A stretch of DNA of 64,000 nucleotides. Source: Acidimicrobiia bacterium. GTDB taxonomy: Bacteria; Acidobacteriota; Terriglobia; Bryobacterales; Bryobacteraceae. Positions 18,304-28,067 of this stretch are shown in pieces (position 1 is the stretch's first letter; the number at the start of each line of letters is the position of its first letter). The position numbers and the translations under genes are program-made. Location: NCBI GenBank assembly GCA_016871315.1, contig VFZE01000002.1, positions 186,001 to 250,000 on the forward strand, given 5' to 3'. The notes under the pieces were generated by a model. That model was not told where the DNA came from. It ran no database searches and saw only the letters and a program-made list of their open reading frames with translations.

Positions 18304-19626
18304 TTAGTAGTTTTTCTTCTCGATGCGGGGGCGCTCGGCACGGCTCATGGATTTGAGGGCGGCGAGTTTGGGGTCGGCGGTTTCGAGATCGGCGAGGTTG
18401 CGGGCGACTTTCTCGATGGCGCGGGCGACGTCGTCCACGTCGGATTCGTCGCCGAGGAGAACGAACTGGGGCAGCCAGACGCTCTCGTCGTAGGCGGCGC
18501 GTTCGGCGACGGGGCAGGAGAATTCGCGGTAGTTGATGGGCTGGTCGCGGTGGAGCGCGAGTTGGGGGAAGTCGTCGGGTGAGGCGTGGAAGAGGTCGGA
18601 GCGGTAGACCGGTTCGTAGAAGCGGCCGTCGGCGGGCACACCTTCGGCGTCGAGGGCGGCGACGAACATATCACGGCGGACGGGGGCGGCCGAGGGAGGC
18701 TCAGTGGGGCGGTACTGGAAGACGTAGCAGTAGACGGCTTCGGTGGTGAGGGCGTTCTGGGCGGGCAGGGGGCGGACGCCGGGGATCTGGGCGAGCGCTT
18801 CGGAGAGGCGGCGGGCGTTGCGGATGCGGCGCTCGGTGAGATCGGGGAGGGTCTCAAGTTGGCCGAGGAGGATGGCCGCCTGGAACTCGGACAGGCGGTA
18901 GTTGCAGCCGGTGGGGCGTTTGCCGAACTGGTCGGTGGCCGAGGCGCGGCCGCAGTTGACGAGGCTCTGGATCATCTCGTAGCAGTCGAGGCGGGAGGTG
19001 ATGACGATGCCGCCCTCGCCGGAGGTCATGAGCTTGGACGTTTGCATCGAGAAGGATCCGACGTCGCCGATGGACCCGGCGCCGCGGCCCTTGTAGAAGC
19101 CGCCGTGAACGTGGGCGCAGTCCTCGATGACGATCAGGTCTTTCTCGCGGGCGAGGTCGAGGAGGGCGTCCATGTCGGCGAAGCGCATGGCGAGATGGAC
19201 GGGCATGACGGCGCGGGTGCGGGGGGTGATGCGGCGGCGGACGTCCTCGATGTCGAGGCAGTAGGTGTCGGGATCGATGTCGGCAAAGATGGGGACGCCG
19301 CCGGCATCGAGGACGGCGGTGGCGGTGCCGTCCCAGGTATAGGACGGGACGATGACTTCATCGCCGAACCTGGCGCCCGCGGCGCGCAGGGCGACAGTGA
19401 GGGCGACGGTGCCGTTGACGAGCGTGCAGCCGTATTTGGCCCCGTGGTAGTCTGTAAACTTCTGGGCGAACTCGGAGGCAAAGCGGTTCGGAAAGGGGAA
19501 CCCGCCCCAATTCCGGCTTTCGAGAACTTCCAGCAGCCTGTTCTTGTCCTTTTCCGTGTACAGGGGCCACGGGCTGAACGGCTTTTGCCGAGTCTTTTCA
19601 CCACCGAGGATCGCGAGTTTGCTCAT
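18304..19626 (-). CDS. DegT/DnrJ/EryC1 family PLP aminotransferase
   Basis: About 440 residues. The family pattern is complete: an N-terminal K-L-A-I-L-G-G-E-K, the sugar-site region [11 protein letters not shown], the cofactor aspartate region [13 protein letters not shown], and the PLP lysine in [16 protein letters not shown]. Such enzymes aminate nucleotide-linked or free keto-sugars; the G-E-K-T-R start resembles the AHBA-synthase/scyllo-inosamine branch. Its ATG (19624-19626) overlaps that of the divergent glycosidase gene, and the murQ remnant follows, suggesting amino-sugar metabolism. A GTG three codons upstream is an alternative start. Confidence 0.88.
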   Translation of the reverse strand: MSKLAILGGEKTRQKPFSPWPLYTEKDKNRLLEVLESRNWGGFPFPNRFASEFAQKFTDYHGAKYGCTLVNGTVALTVALRAAGARFGDEVIVPSYTWDGTATAVLDAGGVPIFADIDPDTYCLDIEDVRRRITPRTRAVMPVHLAMRFADMDALLDLAREKDLIVIEDCAHVHGGFYKGRGAGSIGDVGSFSMQTSKLMTSGEGGIVITSRLDCYEMIQSLVNCGRASATDQFGKRPTGCNYRLSEFQAAILLGQLETLPDLTERRIRNARRLSEALAQIPGVRPLPAQNALTTEAVYCYVFQYRPTEPPSAAPVRRDMFVAALDAEGVPADGRFYEPVYRSDLFHASPDDFPQLALHRDQPINYREFSCPVAERAAYDESVWLPQFVLLGDESDVDDVARAIEKVARNLADLETADPKLAALKSMSRAERPRIEKKNY

Positions 19627-22600
19627 GCTCAACACAGTTTACCGAATGCTGATTGCGTCGCTTGCCGGGGGAGGCCTGCTGGGGGCGGCGAACGTGTGGA
19701 CGGTGCGCATCGAGGAGCCGACGGGGATCGAGCGACGGACGGATGAACTGGTGAGAATTCCGTTGGACAAGGTGGGCGGGCACACGGACGGCTACCGGGT
19801 GGCGGACGCGCAGGGCAGGGAAGTGCCGGCGGTGGTGGACGGGGGCAGTCTGGTGTTTCCGGCGACGGTCATCGGGGCGGGCGTGGCGGAGTACCGCGTG
19901 ATGTGCTGCGAGAAGAGGGCGGGACGGTTGAGGGAGCAGGTGTCGCTGTACCGCATGTCGTCGGGGCGGATCGAGTTGAAAAACGATCTGGTGCGGCTGG
20001 TGCTGGACCCGCGGACAGCTCAGGTGGTGGAGGCATTCAACCTGCAGGCGGGCGAGGCGCGGGTGCTGAACCTGGTGGAGCGGACGCCGGACGAAAAAGA
20101 CAAGAACGACATGTATGATGAGTCGCCCGTGATGAAGGACCGCTCGGGGACGCCGGTGAAGGGGGAGAACGGCGGATGGGAGGCGCTGGGCGGGTTGGGT
20201 GCGGTGGAGAAGGTGGAGATGGAATCGACGGCGCTGACAGCGCGGCTGACGGTGCGGGGGGCGCGGGGGGTGATGGTCCTTACGCTGGAGGCGGGTTCGC
20301 CGGTGGTGCGGTGGAGGGCGCCGCGGGGATTCCGGTTCGCGCGGGTATCGGCTGTGCCGCACTGGCCGTTCAACCGCTGCGTGGACGGGAATGAGTACAC
20401 ATGGCCTACGGGACCGGGGAGCGGAGAGCCGCCGGAGCGCGAAATCACAGTGAGAAAGTGGACGAAGCCGGCGGGTGGGCACTTCGCCTACTATCACGCG
20501 ACGGAGGATTACGGGGCGCTGGCGGTGGCAGTGCTGGACGAGACGCTGGATTGGGCGGGCCCTTGCACGTCGCGGTTCGAGGGCAGGAGCGCGAAGCCGG
20601 AGAGCGAAGTGGCGTTGCTGTTTACGAAATGGAGGGCGGCGGACACGGCGCTGGGTGCGCGGGCGGAGAACCGGCGGGTGAGGAATCCGCTCGTGGTGGA
20701 GGTGAGCGCGGCGCGGGAGGGCGAACTGGAGATACTGCGCCCCCTGCGGTTGATGCGCGAGCCGGCTGTGGCGCAGGTGAAGGAACTGCCGAAGCAGTGG
20801 ACGCCGCGGACGCTCGATTTGAACGGCGAGTGGGAGTTGGCGTGGGGGGAGAAGGGCGAGGGTCCGACGTCGGAATGGAAGAAGGTGCAGGTGCCGGGGT
20901 CGGTTCATTTGCAGTGGCTGCCACGGGAGCAGATGTACCGCAAGGAGACGGGGTGGGTGAGTTACAAGGAGTGGTGGTACCGGCGGACGGTGCGGGTGCC
21001 GGCGGATTGGGGCGGGCAGACGCTGCGGCTGAAGTTCGAGGCAACGGACTACATCGCGGAGACGTTCATTGACGGGCAGCGGCTGGGGCGGTATGAGGGG
21101 TATGTGACGCCGCACGAGTATGATGTGACGGCGATGGTGAAGCCCGGGCGGGACCACGAATTGAAAGTGCGGGTGTGGACGCCAGTGCACTATTACTGGA
21201 AGCACCGCCCGTACACGATCAAGGGCGCCTATGGGGGGGTGGATCAGAAGCCGGACGACATCACGGCGCTGGGGATTACTCGGGCGGTTCGGTTGACCGC
21301 CGGAGCGCCGGCGCGGATTGCGGACGTGGCGGTGGATACGCGGCTGAACCCCGATGGGACGGCGGCGGTGGCGCTGGACCTGAAATGGGATGGGGAGGCG
21401 GAGGAGTACGAGTGGGAGGCGACGCTGACGCCGCGCAACTTCGAGGGTTCAGGCGGGGTGCAGGTGCGGATGGCGGCGGAGGAGGGGCGCGAGAGGCTGG
21501 TGATTCCGGTGGCGCAGCCGAGGCTGTGGTGGACGTGGGAGCATGGCAAGCCGAACCTCTATACGCTCGACCTGCGGCTGAAGAACGGGTCGGGCGACGT
21601 CGTGGACGCGCGCCGGATGGCGGTGGGCATCCGGACGATTACGAGGATTGGCGAACGGTTTTACCTGAACGGCAAGCACGTGTTCCTGCGGGGAACCAAT
21701 GTGTATGCCAATCTCTGGCTCTCGGAGATGGGGCGGAAGGAATACGAGCGTGACTTCGAGATTCTCCAGAAGATGAATATCAATCTGGTGCGAATTCACT
21801 GCCATTTTGAGAATCCGGAGTTCTACGAGATTGCGGACGAGCGCGGGCTGATGATCTGGCAGGACTACCTGGAGGCATGGTACCCGCACGATCATGAGTT
21901 TTCGCCGCGGGCGGCGGCGCTGTTCGACGACCACATCCGGATGGTGCGGAACCATGCGTCGGTGATGGCGTGGTGCGGGTCGGATGAGGAGGATTTCGAG
22001 AACTACCTGGATCTGGCGAAGCACGTGGCGGCGCGCCCCCCGCTACTGGACCCGCAAGACCGGTATGTGCAGCGCTCAACGAGCCGGTGGGGGGATGCGC
22101 ACCTGTATTACGGCTGGTATGGGGGTTCGATCTGGAACTACCGCAAGATCACGGCGCCGCTGGTGACGGAACTCGGAGCGACGGCGCTGCCGGCGAAGGA
22201 GAGCCTGGACAGGTTCATGAAGGACAAATGGCCGATAACGGATCATGCGGAATTGTGGCACTACCATCGGCTGCAGATTCCGGAAGCGACCAAAGCGTGG
22301 GGAGACTTGTCGGGCAAGCAGACGCCGGAACAGTTGATCGACAAGAGCCAGAGGTATGCGGCGCGCCTCTTCCAAATTGCACTGGAGAGGACGCGGCGGA
22401 ACAAACGGGATGGCGCAGCGGGAATTTTCCATTTCTTCGCCATCGACTTCTGGCCTTCGGTAACGATGGCGGCGGTGGACTTCTACCGGGTGCCGACGAA
22501 GGTGCACGCGCAGGTGGCGAGGAGCTTCGAGCCTGTGCTGGCGAGCCTGGAATTTGACCGGGACGAGTGGAAGCCTGGAGAGGCGGCGGCCGTGGGGGTG

Positions 22601-22846
22601 TGGGGGATTAACGACCTGCACCAGGCGATTGCGAACGCGGAGATTGCCTGGCGGTGTGAGGATGCGGCGGGCAAGGTGGTGGCTCAGGGGAAAATGGCGC
22701 ACACGTTCGGAGCGGATTCGGCGGAGCCGCTGGGGGATGCCAAGTGGACGGCGGGAACTCCTGGGGAGTATCGCCTGGTGGCGGTGGTGACTGCAGGCGG
22801 GAAGAAGCTGTCTGAGAATCTGTTCGAATTCCGGGTAGCGCCCTGA
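19625..22846 (+). CDS. Large exported GH2-like glycoside hydrolase
   Basis: About 1073 residues from the ATG at 19625; a start at 19646 gives a tighter signal peptide (M-L-I-A-S-L-A-G-G-G-L-L-G-A-A). Residues 1 to about 390 are a beta-rich region without a GH2 match that I can name. From about 396 a GH2 sugar-binding domain follows (L-N-G-E-W-E-L-A-W, W-Y-R-R-T-V-R-V-P, F-I-D-G-Q-R-L-G), then a jelly-roll linker and a TIM barrel (F-Y-L-N-G-K-H-V-F-L-R-G-T-N, N-L-V-R-I-H). The likely acid/base lies in W-C-G-S-D-E-E near residue 781 in place of the usual N-E, and a possible nucleophile in V-T-E-L-G-A near 846. Closest in style to beta-mannosidase/exo-glucosaminidase enzymes. Confidence 0.82.
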   Translation: MLNTVYRMLIASLAGGGLLGAANVWTVRIEEPTGIERRTDELVRIPLDKVGGHTDGYRVADAQGREVPAVVDGGSLVFPATVIGAGVAEYRVMCCEKRAGRLREQVSLYRMSSGRIELKNDLVRLVLDPRTAQVVEAFNLQAGEARVLNLVERTPDEKDKNDMYDESPVMKDRSGTPVKGENGGWEALGGLGAVEKVEMESTALTARLTVRGARGVMVLTLEAGSPVVRWRAPRGFRFARVSAVPHWPFNRCVDGNEYTWPTGPGSGEPPEREITVRKWTKPAGGHFAYYHATEDYGALAVAVLDETLDWAGPCTSRFEGRSAKPESEVALLFTKWRAADTALGARAENRRVRNPLVVEVSAAREGELEILRPLRLMREPAVAQVKELPKQWTPRTLDLNGEWELAWGEKGEGPTSEWKKVQVPGSVHLQWLPREQMYRKETGWVSYKEWWYRRTVRVPADWGGQTLRLKFEATDYIAETFIDGQRLGRYEGYVTPHEYDVTAMVKPGRDHELKVRVWTPVHYYWKHRPYTIKGAYGGVDQKPDDITALGITRAVRLTAGAPARIADVAVDTRLNPDGTAAVALDLKWDGEAEEYEWEATLTPRNFEGSGGVQVRMAAEEGRERLVIPVAQPRLWWTWEHGKPNLYTLDLRLKNGSGDVVDARRMAVGIRTITRIGERFYLNGKHVFLRGTNVYANLWLSEMGRKEYERDFEILQKMNINLVRIHCHFENPEFYEIADERGLMIWQDYLEAWYPHDHEFSPRAAALFDDHIRMVRNHASVMAWCGSDEEDFENYLDLAKHVAARPPLLDPQDRYVQRSTSRWGDAHLYYGWYGGSIWNYRKITAPLVTELGATALPAKESLDRFMKDKWPITDHAELWHYHRLQIPEATKAWGDLSGKQTPEQLIDKSQRYAARLFQIALERTRRNKRDGAAGIFHFFAIDFWPSVTMAAVDFYRVPTKVHAQVARSFEPVLASLEFDRDEWKPGEAAAVGVWGINDLHQAIANAEIAWRCEDAAGKVVAQGKMAHTFGADSAEPLGDAKWTAGTPGEYRLVAVVTAGGKKLSENLFEFRVAP

Positions 22847-22885
22847 GGGGGCGCCACCCGGAAGCGGAACGGGGGTTAGCTAGGC

Positions 22886-23173
22886 CTGCTGCGGTTGGAC
22901 CAGGCCGACTATTCCACCGCCGCGAACCAGTTGAAACAAGCGCTGGAGATCCGGTCCAACTTGTATGGCAAGGCCCATCCGGACACGGCGAATACCTAGA
23001 ACTATCTTGCTCTGGCCCGGTTCCGGATGGGAGACCTGAAAACCGCCGAGGAGTTGTTTTCGCAGGCGCTGGATAGTCACCGGCGATTGGGCACCGCGTC
23101 GGCCGGTCTGGGGGATGCGCTGAGCGGGATGGCGATGGTGCGATTTGGGGGCGGTTCTTATCAGCAAGACTAA
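22886..23173 (+). pseudogene. TPR-protein 3' fragment with in-frame TAG
   Basis: A 95-codon frame encodes tetratricopeptide repeats: D-Y-S-T-A-A-N-Q-L-K-Q-A-L-E-I-R, L-Y-G-K-A-H-P-D-T-A-N-T, then after an internal TAG (22997-22999) N-Y-L-A-L-A-R-F-R-M-G-D-L-K-T-A-E-E-L-F-S-Q-A-L. The K-A-H-P-D-T-A-N spacing is that of the kinesin-light-chain-like TPRs found at the C-terminus of acidobacterial Ser/Thr kinases. No start codon with a ribosome site is visible and the 5' end stops abruptly after the glycosidase gene. It accounts for most of the 349-bp gap here. Confidence 0.75.
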
Positions 23174-23195
23174 ACTAAAGCCGCAGAACTGAGCG

Positions 23196-23963
23196 CTACA
23201 GCGGGACATGGCCATAGCCGAGGAGTTTTTCCATTCGGCTGGCGACGTAGGAGAAGCCCTGCACTTTGGGGCTGCGGTTGCCCTCGATGGTGTACAGCAT
23301 CCCATCCTTTAACTCATAGACGAGACCGACATGGCCCTGCCAGCCATCGGCACGGACGCGCCACCAGAAGACCAAGTCGCCGGGCTTGGGCTCATAATTA
23401 TCCGCCGGGCCACTGGTGTATCCGAGGTTCCGCATCTTGTTCATCAGGTCGCGGGCGCTGGCTGAGTACGGAAAGGGCATCTTGTCCAGTTTGCTGCCGG
23501 AAGCTTTCAGGTAGCACCAACTAGCGAAACCGGCGCACCAGGAGTGGCCGTCCTCCAGCCCCGCCGGAGCCAGGTATTTGCGAATCCACGGGCCGCGGTT
23601 GCCGCCCCCCACTTCGCCTGCTTCATCGCGTAGCTCTTTGATCGCCTTGCCGAGGGCCTTGCGCCCCATCTTGCTGCCTCCGGCTTTGACCGGCGGCATC
23701 TTGCGGAAATCCACGGCGGCCGGAGTCTGGATTCTCGGCTTGGGATTCTCCAAGCTCCACCAGGTAAGCGAACCCACCTTGCCGTCGACCACCAGGGGAT
23801 TGCCGTGCTGGTCCAGATTCTGGGATTGAAACGCCCGCACAAGGTCCTTGGTCTCCTTGTCGAAAGTGCCCTCGGTGTGGGCCGGGTAGCCGCGGTCCAG
23901 CAGGAGTTGCTGGAGCCGGCGAACTTCCGGTCCGGAATCATGGAGTTTCAGGAACTTGCTCAT
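23196..23963 (-). CDS. Peptidoglycan-binding plus CHAP/NlpC-like amidase
   Basis: 255 residues. Residues 1-75 are a PG_binding_1-type domain (G-P-E-V-R-R-L-Q-Q-L-L-L-D-R-G-Y, G-T-F-D-K-E-T, V-D-G-K-V-G-S-L-T-W). After a linker, residues about 135-255 form a Cys-His cell-wall hydrolase: the nucleophile in S-W-C-A-G-F-A-S-W-C, the P-K-P-G-D-L-V-F-W strand, and the His in G-H-V-G-L-V-Y. No signal peptide is seen, so release would need lysis, a holin or a dedicated secretion route. The start has GGAGGT five bases upstream and lies 18 bases from the peptidase stop, so they share an operon. Confidence 0.82.
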   Translation of the reverse strand: MSKFLKLHDSGPEVRRLQQLLLDRGYPAHTEGTFDKETKDLVRAFQSQNLDQHGNPLVVDGKVGSLTWWSLENPKPRIQTPAAVDFRKMPPVKAGGSKMGRKALGKAIKELRDEAGEVGGGNRGPWIRKYLAPAGLEDGHSWCAGFASWCYLKASGSKLDKMPFPYSASARDLMNKMRNLGYTSGPADNYEPKPGDLVFWWRVRADGWQGHVGLVYELKDGMLYTIEGNRSPKVQGFSYVASRMEKLLGYGHVPL

Positions 23964-23981
23964 GCGATACCTCCGATGGCT

Positions 23982-26000
23982 TCATGCGCCTGGTTTGGTC
24001 CATTCTCCGATCCAGTCGAGAAATGTCTTATACCAGAGAAGGCTGTTTTGCGGTTTCAGGATCCAGTGGCCTTCATCGGGATAGAGCAGCAGCTTGGAGG
24101 GCACCTTCTGCATCTGTAGCGCCGTGAAAAGCTGTAAACCTTGCCCGGCGGGCACGCGGTAGTCCAATTCCCCGTGGATCACGAGAGTAGGGGTTTTGAA
24201 CTCCTTTACGAAATTGCTGGGGGACCATTTCTCGTACACGTCAGGTTTGTCCCAAGGCATGCCGCCGAACTCCCAGGAAGTGAACCAGAGCTCTTCGGTC
24301 TCCCCTCCCATACTGCGCAAGTCGTAAACGCCGGCGTGAGAGACCAGAGCCTTGAAGCGCTGATTGCGGCCGAGAATCCAGTTGACCATATAGCCGCCGT
24401 AGGAACCGCCGGCGGCAGCCATGCGGTGGCCATCCACATAAGGAAGCCGCTGGACGTGATCCACGACGGCCATCAGGTCCTCGTATACTCTTCCACCCCA
24501 ATCACCGCTGATCTCGTCGGTGAACTTTTGGCCGTATCCTGTGGAACCGCGAGGGTTTGGCTGGATGACCAGATATCCGGCCGCGGCAAACACCTGCGCG
24601 TTCCAGCGGTAGCTCCAGCTTTCGCCCCAAGCGCCCTGAGGGCCGCCGTGAATCAGGAACAGAACCGGGTACTTCCGTTTTTCGTCGAAAGCGGGCGGCT
24701 TGACGAGAAAGCTGTGGACCTGCGTGCGCTCGGCCCCTTCCACCCAGAAATCCTCATAGGGGGTGAGGTGGTGCTCGGAAAGAAACTTGTCGTTCAAGCG
24801 GGTCAGTGGCTGAGGAGTGCCGCCGGAGTCGGCGCGGTAGATCTCCACCGGACGGGAACCGCTCTGCTCGCTGTAGATCATCGTCTTGCCGTCGCGTGTG
24901 AATTGCGGTTCATCGGCATGGCTGGCGCCGCTGACCACGGGCCGGCTGGCGCCTCCGGTAACCGGGATCATGTGAATCGCACTGCGGCCGCGATCCTCGG
25001 TGGTATAAAAGATGCGTTTGGAATCCGGGGCCCAGGCGACGGTGCCGACGGAGCGGTCGAGCGCCTCGGTCAGCACATTCATCCGGCCGGTGGAACGTTC
25101 AATCACAACCAGCCGCCAGCGGTCGCTTTCAAAGCCGGCGCGGGACTGGGAGCGATAGGCGAGGTAGATTCCGTCCGGGGAATAAAGAGGGGAGCTGTCG
25201 GCGGCTGGATTCTGGGTGATCCGGCGCGGCTCGCCGCCTTCCATCGGGACCACGAACAGCTCGGAGTTGGTGCTGATGGCCGGCTGAGGGTCGGGGTTCA
25301 TGACGAAGCACAGTTCCTTGCCGTCCGGAGAGACGGCGTAGTCGTCGGGTCCGCCCAAGGAAAACGGAGGAACCTCGCGTGTTCCCGGTGTAAGGTCGCG
25401 TACGGCGCCGCCGCGGGCGGGGATCACAAGGATGTGCTTGCGGCGGGTGCCTTGCCAGCTGTCCCAGTGCCGGTACAGCAGCCCGGTATAGATGCGGGCG
25501 CGGACCTTGTCCGCTTTCTCCGCGTCCAGCTTCTTCTTGTTGCAGGCCTCGTCCGGGCAGTCCGGGTAAACCTCGCTGGTGAATATCAGATGCTGGCTGT
25601 CACCGGACCACATGTGGCCGTCGGCTTCCGTCGATAGATTGGTAAGCGGGCGCTGATTCCTTCCGTCGGCGTCCATCAGCCAGATTTGCGATCCATTGGC
25701 ACGGGTGGACAGGAAGGCGATCGTCTTGCCGTCCGGAGACCAGCGGGCGCGGCTGTTGTTGCCTTCGATGGTGACCGCGGCTGCCACGCCGCCGCGAAGG
25801 GGAACCCAATAAATCTGGCGGGGACGTGTATTCTGCCCGACGTCGATCACCTGTGCGGTGAATGCCACGGTTCTGCCGTCGGGGGAAAGCTGGTGGTCGC
25901 TGATGCGGGTGATTTTCATGAGCGCCGCCGCGTCCAGCGGCGCCAACTGTCCCAGCGCGGCGCCGGCAGAGGTAAGTCCCAAGACCAGAATCAGACGCAT
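23982..26000 (-). CDS. S9 family peptidase (dipeptidyl-peptidase 5/acylaminoacyl type)
   Basis: 672 residues with a signal peptide (residues 1-19). Residues about 30-380 are a beta-propeller built from WD40/TolB-like repeats (recurring S-P-D-G-K/R-T pattern), followed by an alpha/beta-hydrolase domain. The catalytic triad is visible as Ser533 in G-G-S-Y-G-G-Y-M, Asp613 in H-G-E-L-D-Y-R-V-P and His645 in D-E-G-H-W. Such enzymes remove dipeptides or acylated residues from short peptides outside the cytoplasm; the propeller restricts access to small substrates. It precedes the peptidoglycan hydrolase in a two-gene operon. Confidence 0.92.
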   Translation of the reverse strand: MRLILVLGLTSAGAALGQLAPLDAAALMKITRISDHQLSPDGRTVAFTAQVIDVGQNTRPRQIYWVPLRGGVAAAVTIEGNNSRARWSPDGKTIAFLSTRANGSQIWLMDADGRNQRPLTNLSTEADGHMWSGDSQHLIFTSEVYPDCPDEACNKKKLDAEKADKVRARIYTGLLYRHWDSWQGTRRKHILVIPARGGAVRDLTPGTREVPPFSLGGPDDYAVSPDGKELCFVMNPDPQPAISTNSELFVVPMEGGEPRRITQNPAADSSPLYSPDGIYLAYRSQSRAGFESDRWRLVVIERSTGRMNVLTEALDRSVGTVAWAPDSKRIFYTTEDRGRSAIHMIPVTGGASRPVVSGASHADEPQFTRDGKTMIYSEQSGSRPVEIYRADSGGTPQPLTRLNDKFLSEHHLTPYEDFWVEGAERTQVHSFLVKPPAFDEKRKYPVLFLIHGGPQGAWGESWSYRWNAQVFAAAGYLVIQPNPRGSTGYGQKFTDEISGDWGGRVYEDLMAVVDHVQRLPYVDGHRMAAAGGSYGGYMVNWILGRNQRFKALVSHAGVYDLRSMGGETEELWFTSWEFGGMPWDKPDVYEKWSPSNFVKEFKTPTLVIHGELDYRVPAGQGLQLFTALQMQKVPSKLLLYPDEGHWILKPQNSLLWYKTFLDWIGEWTKPGA

Positions 26001-26096
26001 AGTCCCGATTTTACGCTGTTTAAGGAAAGACGACTACGGTGAATCCGGAGTTGACAAACCGGTTAAGTTCGCTCCACCATGCTTGTGGAGGCTTGT

Positions 26097-26888
26097 GTGA
26101 CAACAAGAATAGTGTCTTTTGTTTTGTTTGCAGCCTTGTTCGCATCCAGTGCATCAGGGCAGGATTTCTTGAAACCATGTTTCGGCCTACCGGATCATGC
26201 CGAACTCAGGGCGGCCTTGATCCCCATCATCCGGAACTTCCCGGGCAACGCCGGTCTCGGCTTTCCTGTCTGGGCGACCGTGGTGAATCGGGACGGAAAC
26301 GTGTGTGCCGTTGTCTTTTCGGGTGCATCCAGGGGCGATCAATGGCCCGGCAGCCGGGTGATCTCCGCGCAAAAGGCGAACACCGCGAATGCGTTCAGCC
26401 TGAACACATTCGCCTTGTCCACAGCCAATCTTTATGCGGCGACGCAGCCGAACGGCACTCTGTTCGGCTTGCAGGAAAGCAACCCCGTGGATGTGTCGGT
26501 GGCTTATGGCGGAGCTTCGGAAGACTACGGCCGGTCTGGCGACCCGATGGTCGGCAAGAAGATTGGCGGCATCAATGTTTTTGGCGGCGGCCTTCCCCTC
26601 TATACCTCCTTCGGACAGTTGATCGGAGGGCTGGGAATCAGCGGAGAAACCTCCTGCTCGGATCACATCATCGCCTGGAAGCTGCGCTATGCGCTCAACC
26701 TGGATAATGTGCCCGCCGCTCCGGCCGGGAACGCGAGGGACAACATGATCCTGGACATTCCGCGAACGCCGCAAGGCTTGGGCGCCAGTCCAAGCGGCTT
26801 CGGCCATCCACGTTGCAGCGAGGAATCCTCGGATGTGATCCGGGACCTGCCGGTAACTCATCCGCCAGGGCCGCTACCGCCTCAGTAG
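26097..26888 (+). CDS. Exported GlcG/HbpS-like (DUF336) protein
   Basis: About 263 residues. The GTG at 26097 is chosen because GGAGG lies five bases upstream, whereas the ATG at 26079 has no ribosome site; the protein then begins with a good signal peptide (R-I-V-S-F-V-L-F-A-A-L-F-A-S-S-A-S-G). The core carries the GlcG fold pattern: G-F-P-V-W-A-T-V-V-N-R-D-G, I-S-A-Q-K-A-N-T-A-N-A-F, I-G-G-I-N-V-F-G-G-G-L-P-L-Y and I-G-G-L-G-I-S-G-E. HbpS-type members bind haem, but the ligand is unknown here. It converges on pgk with four bases between the stops. Confidence 0.8.
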   Translation: MTTRIVSFVLFAALFASSASGQDFLKPCFGLPDHAELRAALIPIIRNFPGNAGLGFPVWATVVNRDGNVCAVVFSGASRGDQWPGSRVISAQKANTANAFSLNTFALSTANLYAATQPNGTLFGLQESNPVDVSVAYGGASEDYGRSGDPMVGKKIGGINVFGGGLPLYTSFGQLIGGLGISGETSCSDHIIAWKLRYALNLDNVPAAPAGNARDNMILDIPRTPQGLGASPSGFGHPRCSEESSDVIRDLPVTHPPGPLPPQ

Positions 26889-26892
26889 CTTA

Positions 26893-28062
26893 TTAGTTGT
26901 CGCTGAGGGCGGCGACGCCGGGCAGTTCGATTCCGGCGAGAAATTCCAAAGATGCGCCGCCGCCTGTGGAGACGTGCGAGATCTTGTCTGCCACACCAGC
27001 GGCCTTGATCGCCTTCTCGGAGTCACCGCCACCGACAACGCTGGTGGCTCCCGATTCGGCTACCGCTTTGGCAAGGGCCACCGTACCATTGTCGAAGGGC
27101 GGTTTTTCGAACACGCCCATGGGGCCATTCCAGATGATCGTCTTCGCGCTTGCGACGACGGATTGGAATTGGGCGATGGTCTTCGGTCCAATGTCGAGAC
27201 CCATGGCGCCGTCGGGGATGAGTTCCACCACCTGTGAGGGGGCATGCTCCTTGAACTCCCGCGCCACCACATGATCGGAAGGCAGGAGAAGCTTTCCGCC
27301 TGCTTCGGCCAGCAGCTGTTTCGCCAGGCCGATCTTGTCTTCTTCGACAAGAGATTTGCCAGTTGGCAATTCCTGCGCGCGGAGAAACGTGTAGGCCATC
27401 GCCCCGCCGATCAGCAGCTGATCCACTACCTTCATCAGGTTTTGAATCACTTCGATCTTGTCGGAGACCTTCGCACCGCCGAGAATGGCCACGCAGGGGC
27501 GCGGTGGATTCCTGGTTGCCAGCGTAAGGTAGTGAAGTTCCTTCTCCATCAAAAGCCCGGCAGCGGCTTGCGGCAGGAACCGGATCATGCCTTCCGTGGA
27601 GGCATGAGCGCGATGCGCGGAGCCGAACGCGTCGTTCACGTAGAGATCGGCCAATGAGGCAAGGGCCTTGGCAAATCCTGGCTCGTTCTTCTCCTCACCG
27701 GGGTGAAAGCGGAGATTCTCGAGCAGCAGCACTTCTCCAGGGGCCGGCTTGATAGCCTCCACCGATGCGCCGATGCAGTCCGCCGCCATCTTCACCGGAC
27801 GGCCAAGCAGTTGCTCCAGCCTCTTTGCGACCGGGGCGAGGCTCATCTCCGCGTTCGCCTTTCCTTTTGGACGTCCCAGGTGGCTGGCTAAAACCAATCC
27901 AGCGCCTTTCTCCAATGCATATTGAATTGTCGGGATCGAAGCGCGAATGCGCTTGTCGGAGGTGATTTCTTTGCCACCCTCAGCCAGCGGGACGTTGAAA
28001 TCCACGCGCATGAACACGCGCTTGTTCTTCAGATCAAGATTCTGTATGGATAGTTTGGACAT
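26893..28062 (-). CDS. pgk: Phosphoglycerate kinase
   Basis: 389 residues, full length. Substrate-site motifs are intact: [41 protein letters not shown], and for the nucleotide site [17 protein letters not shown] and V-V-G-G-G-D. It transfers phosphate from 1,3-bisphosphoglycerate to ADP in glycolysis. It is the last gene of the minus-strand run from nth, six bases after the M20 peptidase. Finding it apart from gapA/tpiA is common in this phylum but not diagnostic. Confidence 0.97.
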   Translation of the reverse strand: MSKLSIQNLDLKNKRVFMRVDFNVPLAEGGKEITSDKRIRASIPTIQYALEKGAGLVLASHLGRPKGKANAEMSLAPVAKRLEQLLGRPVKMAADCIGASVEAIKPAPGEVLLLENLRFHPGEEKNEPGFAKALASLADLYVNDAFGSAHRAHASTEGMIRFLPQAAAGLLMEKELHYLTLATRNPPRPCVAILGGAKVSDKIEVIQNLMKVVDQLLIGGAMAYTFLRAQELPTGKSLVEEDKIGLAKQLLAEAGGKLLLPSDHVVAREFKEHAPSQVVELIPDGAMGLDIGPKTIAQFQSVVASAKTIIWNGPMGVFEKPPFDNGTVALAKAVAESGATSVVGGGDSEKAIKAAGVADKISHVSTGGGASLEFLAGIELPGVAALSDN

Positions 28063-28067
28063 AGCAG

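Noticed and set aside
26051-26056. Exact TTGACA upstream of the GlcG-like gene
   Set aside because: No acceptable -10 box at 16-18 bp spacing; a lone hexamer is not enough.
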